This document shows positions 7,690 to 11,696 of a stretch of 11,696 nt of DNA, piece after piece. Numbering within the stretch: the first letter of the stretch is position 1; each line of letters starts with the position of its first letter. The notes under the pieces were generated by a model. It did no database searches and was not told the origin of the DNA. It saw nothing but the letters and a program-made list of their open reading frames with translations. This DNA is from an uncultured Bacteroidales bacterium. GTDB taxonomy: Bacteria > Bacteroidota > Bacteroidia > Bacteroidales > UBA932. Location of the stretch: contig CAKVBK010000052.1 of the NCBI GenBank assembly GCA_934725285.1, forward strand, positions 1 through 11,696, given 5' to 3'. The position numbers and the translations under genes are program-made.

Positions 7690-9003
7690 ATGAAAAGTAA
7701 TCTTAAATTTTTGATTATTTGCTTTGTATTGATATTGTTGGTTAATGGGTCCATTGCCCGGAAATATTCAAGTAAGGTGGTTCTGGGAGACGAGCGATTC
7801 GAGGAGTATCTGCCGCTGCTGGAGGGAAAGAGGGTGGCGGTGTTCAGCAACCAGACGGGGATAGTCGGGGACAAGGTGGTCGGCTCCAAGCTGGCTGACA
7901 CGCTTGCTGAATATGGCGGATGTATTCCTGATGTTGATGAGATTTCCCTGATTCCGTTTCTTGAGCCGTCCGTACCGGGCGGCAAGATCGAGTACGGCCA
8001 GCACATCGTTGACGCATTGATTGAGAGGGGAGTGGATGTCAAGGCGATCTTCTCTCCGGAGCACGGGTTTCGTGGAAATGCCGACGCTGGAGAGCATGTC
8101 AGCAGCAGCGTGGATGAGAAGACCGGAGTTGAGATACTTTCCCTTTATGGCGATGGCTCTAAGATTCCGGGCAAGGAAAAGACAGACAAGTTCGATGTCC
8201 TGATTGTAGACATTCAGGATGTCGGGTTGAGATACTACACTTATTACATCACGATGCATCACTTGATGGAGGCCTGCGCCAGAGACGGAAAGAAAGTCAT
8301 AATACTTGACAGGCCGAATCCGAACGGCTTCTATGTGGATGGCCCTGTGCTTGATATGAGATTCAAGTCCGGGGTCGGTTGGCTTCCGGTTCCGACAGTT
8401 CACGGGATGACGCTTGGGGAGTTGGCCTTGATGATCAACGGAGAAAAGTGGCTGGAGAACGGCAAGTGTGAATTGACGGTGATTCCATGCCAGAACTACA
8501 CTCATCAGACCCGCTACAGTCTGATCCTGCCGCCTTCGCCGAACATCAAGGATATGAGGGCTGTGTACCTATATTCATCAACCTGCTACTTTGAGGGTAC
8601 GGTGGTCAGCCTCGGCCGCGGCACGCAGTTCCCGTTCGAGACCTACGGGCATCCGGCGATGACGGGATATTCATTCTCCTTCATTCCGAGGAGCATCCCG
8701 GGCGCGAAAAGCCCGCAGTTCGTGGATGAGGAATGCCACGGTGTGGACCTTCGCCGCAAGCCGCTCGCCGACATCTGGGCGGAAAAGATCAATCTTGAAT
8801 ATGTCATCGACGCTTACCGCAATCTGAATATGGGCGATAAGTTCTTCGGTAAGAACAACTTCTTCGAACTCCTCGCCGGCGTGGACTGGTTCCGCCCGAT
8901 GATCGAGTCGGGCGCTGCCTCGGCTGATATTTCCGCCCGCTGGGCTTCCGATGTCGAAGCCTTCAAGGCCCGCCGTGCGCCTTATCTGCTTTATCCGGAG
9001 TAA
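7690..9003 (+). CDS. namZ: Exported exo-beta-N-acetylmuramidase NamZ family protein (DUF1343)
   Basis: NamZ enzymes remove terminal N-acetylmuramic acid from peptidoglycan fragments; homologues are common exported proteins in Bacteroidota. Visible family motifs are VAVFSNQTGIV (49-59), SPEHGFRG (122-129), IVDIQDVGLRYYTYYITMHHLMEAC, ILDRPNPNGFYVDGPVLD, VPTVHGMTLGELALMINGE, CQNYTHQT, PPSPNIKDM and CYFEGTVVSLGRGTQFPFETYGHP. Residues 1-23 form a signal peptide without a lipobox cysteine, so a periplasmic location is likely. I chose the ATG at 7690 (437 residues) because it starts directly at the signal peptide, with aagg 9 bases upstream; an ATG at 7684 is also possible and a GTG at 7597 would add a non-signal-like extension. 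A segment at about 66-103, with a cysteine-containing low-similarity stretch, is longer than I expect for the family. It appears to be a single-gene unit between a promoter and a hairpin. Confidence 0.9.
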   Translation: MKSNLKFLIICFVLILLVNGSIARKYSSKVVLGDERFEEYLPLLEGKRVAVFSNQTGIVGDKVVGSKLADTLAEYGGCIPDVDEISLIPFLEPSVPGGKIEYGQHIVDALIERGVDVKAIFSPEHGFRGNADAGEHVSSSVDEKTGVEILSLYGDGSKIPGKEKTDKFDVLIVDIQDVGLRYYTYYITMHHLMEACARDGKKVIILDRPNPNGFYVDGPVLDMRFKSGVGWLPVPTVHGMTLGELALMINGEKWLENGKCELTVIPCQNYTHQTRYSLILPPSPNIKDMRAVYLYSSTCYFEGTVVSLGRGTQFPFETYGHPAMTGYSFSFIPRSIPGAKSPQFVDEECHGVDLRRKPLADIWAEKINLEYVIDAYRNLNMGDKFFGKNNFFELLAGVDWFRPMIESGAASADISARWASDVEAFKARRAPYLLYPE

Positions 9004-9039
9004 TATCCGTCAGAGTATGTCCGTGCATCAATAAAAAAA

Positions 9040-9067
9040 CCGAAGCGAGGTTCGCACCCGGCTTCGG
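9040..9067. terminator. Hairpin after the NamZ gene, probable terminator
   Basis: ccgaagc (9040-9046) and gcttcgg (9061-9067) form a 7-bp GC-rich stem 36 bases after the NamZ stop. It is preceded by seven As, so the classical T-run is on the - strand; on the + strand the tail is ctaatcttatt. It lies between two + strand genes, so it most likely ends the NamZ transcript, perhaps inefficiently. Confidence 0.5.
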
Positions 9068-9206
9068 CTAATCTTATTCAATACTTATGAAATAACTATT
9101 GAGTCAGTTTTTGGTTTATGAGTAAAAATATTTATGTCGATTACCCATAATGCCATTTCCGTGCCAAAGTTGATTCTGATTCGAAATATTTTTTCTTTCA
9201 TATTGT

Positions 9207-9339
9207 ATATGTCTTTGAATGTCATTGGTTTTTAGTACTTACACGGAAAATTATAACTGTGATTATAATAACCGAAGTTATAATTTTGCCAAAAAGGTTT
9301 TGAATATGTCTGTGAATGGCTGTTTTCTAAGTACTTACA
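9207..9339 (+). promoter_or_regulatory. Direct repeats flanking an inverted repeat upstream of the ECF sigma gene
   Basis: Two degenerate direct repeats (9207-9243 and 9304-9339) both begin atatgtct, share tgaatg and end agtacttaca. The second contains the perfect 10-bp palindrome TAAGTACTTA (9328-9337); the first has it with one mismatch (9232-9241). Between them is a 12-bp perfect inverted repeat (9247-9258 / 9276-9287, aaaattataact). The 370-base AT-rich gap 9068-9437 has no convincing gene, so these look like operator or alternative promoter sites for the sigma gene. That role is inferred from position. Confidence 0.4.
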
Positions 9340-9398
9340 GAATCGCTGAGGTGATGTTTTTGCCTTGTGCCGGAGTTCTTGCCTTGTATGCACGAGAA

Positions 9399-9430
9399 TT
9401 TGGCAATATGCTGGGGAGTGGTTAACTTTG
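9399..9430 (+). promoter_or_regulatory. Consensus Bacteroidetes promoter overlapping the start of the ECF sigma gene
   Basis: The -33 box TTTG (9399-9402), a 20-base spacer, and -7 box TAACTTTG (9423-9430) match TTTG-N19/21-TAnnTTTG exactly. The predicted transcription start is about 9435-9438, at or beside the ATG at 9438. The in-frame stop TAA at 9423-9425 lies inside the -7 box, so the gene cannot start further upstream. If this promoter is used, the mRNA would be leaderless or nearly so. Confidence 0.6.
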
Positions 9431-9437
9431 CGGTGTT

Positions 9438-9968
9438 ATGGTGCGGGCAACGGGCATAGATTCATTGTTCAGGCTTTACTACAGGCCTTTGTGTGTCTAT
9501 GCGTTGCACTATCTCAAGGACAAGGATCAGATCGAAGATCTGGTGCAGGAGGCTTTCACGGCATATTGGATGAAGGAGACGACGGATGGCGGGATTGATA
9601 ACCCGAGAGCTTATCTCTACACGGCTGTGAGGAATCGTTGCATTGATGCTATCAGGAGGCAACGGCAGAATGTGGAACTGGACAGCCTTGAGGAGGAAAT
9701 ATTTCCGGTTGAGGATGGCGTGGTGATTTCCGATGAGGAGGCCGTGGACAATTCGCTTAGTGAGGCTCGGATCTGGTCGGCCATCGACCGCCTTCCGGCC
9801 AAAAGGCGGAGAATATTCCTGATGAGCCGCCGGGACGGGATGAAGTACAGCGAGATCGCCGGTGCTCTCGGGCTCTCGGAGAACACCGTCCGCAATCAGG
9901 TCAGCAGGGCTCTGGAGGCTATCCGTCAGGGTGTCAAGAAGGTTATCTTGTTCTTGATGTCACTTTAG
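9438..9968 (+). CDS. ECF-type RNA polymerase sigma-70 factor
   Basis: Alternative sigma factor that directs RNA polymerase to a small set of promoters. The 176-residue protein has only regions 2 and 4, as ECF factors do. Region 2 (about 7-76) includes LFRLYYRPLCVYALHYLKDKDQIEDLVQEAFTAYW and NPRAYLYTAVRNRCIDAIRRQR. Region 4 (about 107-164) includes AIDRLPAKRRRIFLMSRRDGMKYSEIAGALGLSENTVRNQVSRALEAIR with its helix-turn-helix. An acidic linker lies between them. ATG at 9438 is the only reasonable start because a stop precedes it at 9423. In Bacteroidota such factors usually pair with a FecR anti-sigma and an STN-bearing receptor; here a receptor lies downstream but no FecR gene is seen. The target is inferred, not shown. 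Confidence 0.93.
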   Translation: MVRATGIDSLFRLYYRPLCVYALHYLKDKDQIEDLVQEAFTAYWMKETTDGGIDNPRAYLYTAVRNRCIDAIRRQRQNVELDSLEEEIFPVEDGVVISDEEAVDNSLSEARIWSAIDRLPAKRRRIFLMSRRDGMKYSEIAGALGLSENTVRNQVSRALEAIRQGVKKVILFLMSL

Positions 9969-10017
9969 CCGAGTTCGATTCGCACATCTTTTGAAAAATA
10001 TTTCCGAAAAATGATGG

Positions 10018-10068
10018 TACTTTTTAGAATCGCTGCGTCTTACTTGTGAAACCACCCCAAATTGGTGG
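10018..10068 (+). promoter_or_regulatory. Possible promoter and 5'-leader hairpin before the small lipoprotein gene
   Basis: TACTTTTT (10018-10025) matches the -7 consensus at all but the last base; a TTTG lies at 9990-9993 but the 24-base spacing is long. A 5-bp hairpin ccacc (10052-10056) / ggtgg (10064-10068) lies 12 bases before the ATG at 10081 and would be in the leader. A sigma-dependent site of another class is equally possible. Confidence 0.25.
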
Positions 10069-10080
10069 CGATAATTAAAT

Positions 10081-10422
10081 ATGAGTAAGATAATATATGC
10101 AGTTTTGCCAATTCTCATTTTCTTTGTGTTCCCATCTTGTGGAAGGTCTGGAACAGGCGATGAATCTGAATACTATGTGAAATATATGGCCGAGGCGGTG
10201 TCTGAATCGATTGCGGTAGAGGAACATCCAATCATAGTAGCTGTCCCGGCAGTATATAAGGTTCAAGGCAACAGCACTACTTGTTATTGTAAACAATCCT
10301 TTGAGAAAGAGTACGGACCTTTCTTCAGTGGTGAGAAGGTGTCCATAATGGTGGCGGATTCTCCAGAAGAGCATACTTACACTGTGTCCATATATGTTAA
10401 ACAAGGGCGTGATGGTGTCTAA
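10081..10422 (+). CDS. Small probable lipoprotein of unknown function
   Basis: I do not recognise a family. The 113-residue product starts with MSKIIYAVLPILIFFVFPSC, a short signal peptide ending in a cysteine at residue 20 within a loose Bacteroidota-type lipobox (FPSC), followed by a polar GRSGTGDESE linker. The rest looks like alternating beta strands (PIIVAVPAVYKV, EKVSIMVAD, YTVSIYVKQ) with a CYC motif in the middle. The DESEYYVKY opening and the GPF/strand pattern near the end resemble small hypothetical Bacteroidota lipoproteins I have seen, but I cannot name one. Its base composition is more AT-rich than the flanking genes. It lies between the ECF sigma factor and the TonB receptor on the same strand, where an anti-sigma gene would often be; it has no FecR-like features. 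Confidence 0.65.
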   Translation: MSKIIYAVLPILIFFVFPSCGRSGTGDESEYYVKYMAEAVSESIAVEEHPIIVAVPAVYKVQGNSTTCYCKQSFEKEYGPFFSGEKVSIMVADSPEEHTYTVSIYVKQGRDGV

Positions 10423-10542
10423 TCTTGTGAGTCAAGGAAAGTATGGCGCTTCGTATGTGATACCATAATATTCATTATTATGAATGAACTGTGCACTGAG
10501 GTGATTCTGACGACTAAGTTAAGTGAATATATTGACTGAGAA

Positions 10543-11696
10543 ATGATGAAAAATAGTGTTATAGGTGTTTTACTGGTAATTCTTGCTATGCCGCTGGTTT
10601 CGTTTGATTGTCTTTGCCAAGATAACGAGACGGTCTCGATGGCCATAGACAGGATTAAGAATCATTTCGATGTGCGTTTCGTTTACGATTCGGAACTGGG
10701 AAAGCTTCTTGACAAGAAATGTGAAGAAACTTTTGTTGAGGGTTTGACGCTTGAGAAGGCTTTGGACAGGCTTCTGGACGGCACGGGAGTCAAATGGGAG
10801 CACCGTGGTGACTATGTGGTTCTGACACGTGACACTTCGGCCAAGAAACGTTATACGGTTTGTGGGTACGTCACGGATGAGGCTACGGGGGAGACATTGA
10901 TCGGAGCCGGGGTCACGGTCTCGGCGACCGGTCGTGATGGGAATTTGGCGACCAGTAAGACCGGCACCTCCACCAACAATTTCGGCTTTTATTCCTTGAC
11001 GTTGCCAGAAGGCGAGGTTGAACTGACATATTCCTACATAGGATGCACAGCTAAGACAAAAAGAATCTCTCTGAAAAAGAACTTGACGCTAAATGTGGCA
11101 TTGGCTCCGTCTGCGGAGATCAAGGGCGCACGGATAACCGCCCGCAAGGATGCCGGAATCCGTTCCACATATATGGGGGCGATTGAAGTCCCTAACGAAC
11201 TCATTGACAACACCCCGGTCGTACTGGGTGAGAAGGATGTCTTGAAAACCCTCCAGATGATGCCGGGCGTGCAAGGCGGAAACGAAGGATTCTCGGGAAT
11301 ATACGTCCGTGGAGGCGGCGCTGACGAGAATCTGATGCTGCTGGACGGAACATCGCTTTACAATGTCAGCCATCTTTTCGGTCTGTTGTCCGTATTCACT
11401 CCCGAAGCCGTCAAGAAAGTCACTGTCTACAAAGGTTCGTTCCCGGCGCGATACGGCGGAAGGGTTTCCAGCGTGGTGGATGTGCGTACCAACGACGGCA
11501 ATTCCAAGAAACTTTCCGGAAGCGTCACCGTCGGTTTCCTTGCTGAGAAATTCCATATGGAAGGTCCGCTGAAGAACGAGAACACTACTTTCTCGCTGAG
11601 CGCCAGAGGGATGCACACCTTCCTTTTCGACCGCGTCATCAAATGGGCGGGCAGCCCGCTGAACTATGCCTTCTACGATGTCAACGCCAAGGTCTC
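10543..11696 (+). CDS. TonB-dependent outer-membrane receptor with STN domain (5' part; runs off the window)
   Basis: Outer-membrane transporter powered by TonB; 384 codons are visible and the frame is open to the window end. Order: signal peptide (1 to about 25, ending VSFDCLCQ); STN domain (about 27-95; VSMAIDRIKNHFDVRFVYD and LTLEKALDRLLDGTGVKWEHRGDYVVLT), which in FecA-type receptors contacts an anti-sigma protein; carboxypeptidase-regulatory-like beta domain (about 104-187; VTDEATGETLIGAGVTV, FGFYSLTLPEG); plug domain (about 205-318; LGEKDVLKTLQMMPGVQGG, YVRGGGADENLMLLDG, KGSFPARYGGRVSSVVDVRTNDGN); then the first barrel strands. The plug wording matches receptors that, from memory, often sit beside DUF4249 lipoproteins, so one may follow outside the window. 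The start may be ATG 10543 or 10546. The 120-base gap before it holds only a weak AT-rich hairpin (10470-10485). Substrate unknown. Confidence 0.92.
   Translation, partial: MMKNSVIGVLLVILAMPLVSFDCLCQDNETVSMAIDRIKNHFDVRFVYDSELGKLLDKKCEETFVEGLTLEKALDRLLDGTGVKWEHRGDYVVLTRDTSAKKRYTVCGYVTDEATGETLIGAGVTVSATGRDGNLATSKTGTSTNNFGFYSLTLPEGEVELTYSYIGCTAKTKRISLKKNLTLNVALAPSAEIKGARITARKDAGIRSTYMGAIEVPNELIDNTPVVLGEKDVLKTLQMMPGVQGGNEGFSGIYVRGGGADENLMLLDGTSLYNVSHLFGLLSVFTPEAVKKVTVYKGSFPARYGGRVSSVVDVRTNDGNSKKLSGSVTVGFLAEKFHMEGPLKNENTTFSLSARGMHTFLFDRVIKWAGSPLNYAFYDVNAKV

Noticed and set aside
8945..8965. gatgtcgaagcc in the NamZ gene resembling the palindromic repeat
   Set aside because: Only about 8 bases match, there is no partner arm, and the codons belong to a conserved-looking C-terminal stretch (SDVEAFKARR).
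9219..9425. 68-codon + strand ORF before the sigma factor gene
   Set aside because: It overlaps the direct repeats, the inverted repeat and the start of the promoter, has composition unlike the neighbouring genes and no recognisable motif. Better explained as regulatory DNA.
10419..10803. - strand ORFs (10419-10646 and 10570-10803) around the receptor start
   Set aside because: They are opposite the signal peptide and STN domain of the receptor, which have clear family features.

Overview
The window looks like a chromosomal segment of a Bacteroidales (Bacteroidota) genome. The evidence is the atpD-atpC-atpB-atpE-atpF-atpH-atpA-atpG gene order with atpD and atpC first, the roughly 30-residue insert in the beta subunit, a secreted-type subunit a with a signal peptide, TTTG/TAnnTTTG promoter boxes, and an ECF sigma factor followed by an STN-domain TonB-dependent receptor. 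Genus and family cannot be fixed from the sequence alone.

Bases 20-7144 hold the complete F1Fo ATP synthase operon on the + strand: beta, epsilon, a, c, b, delta, alpha, gamma. Genes are tightly packed (a 1-base overlap between atpC and atpB; gaps of 1-40 bases elsewhere). The products form one rotary enzyme: a/b/c in the inner membrane, alpha/beta catalytic head, gamma/epsilon rotor shaft and b/delta stator. Subunits a, delta and gamma are enlarged by short low-complexity segments. Most of these are translated copies of a palindromic DNA repeat (half-sites resembling GGTCGCTGAGCCTGTCGAAG and GGTTCGACAGGCTCACCAAC) sitting in frame inside the genes. This is the most unusual signal in the window.

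Bases 7145-7689 are an AT-rich spacer with a perfect 22-bp inverted repeat, a small terminator-like hairpin, a 258-bp segment bracketed by an interrupted inverted repeat and holding a 45-codon basic ORF on the - strand, then a strong 13-bp hairpin and a likely promoter. Bases 7690-9003 encode an exported NamZ/DUF1343 peptidoglycan glycosidase, followed by a hairpin.

Bases 9068-9437 are an AT-rich regulatory region: two degenerate direct repeats flank a 12-bp inverted repeat, followed by a consensus-type Bacteroidetes promoter whose -7 box ends only 7 bases before the start codon of an ECF sigma factor (9438-9968). A small probable lipoprotein of unknown function (10081-10422) and the 5' part of an STN/plug TonB-dependent receptor (10543 to window end) follow. 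The sigma factor and receptor resemble a cell-surface signalling or uptake locus, but no FecR-type anti-sigma gene lies between them.
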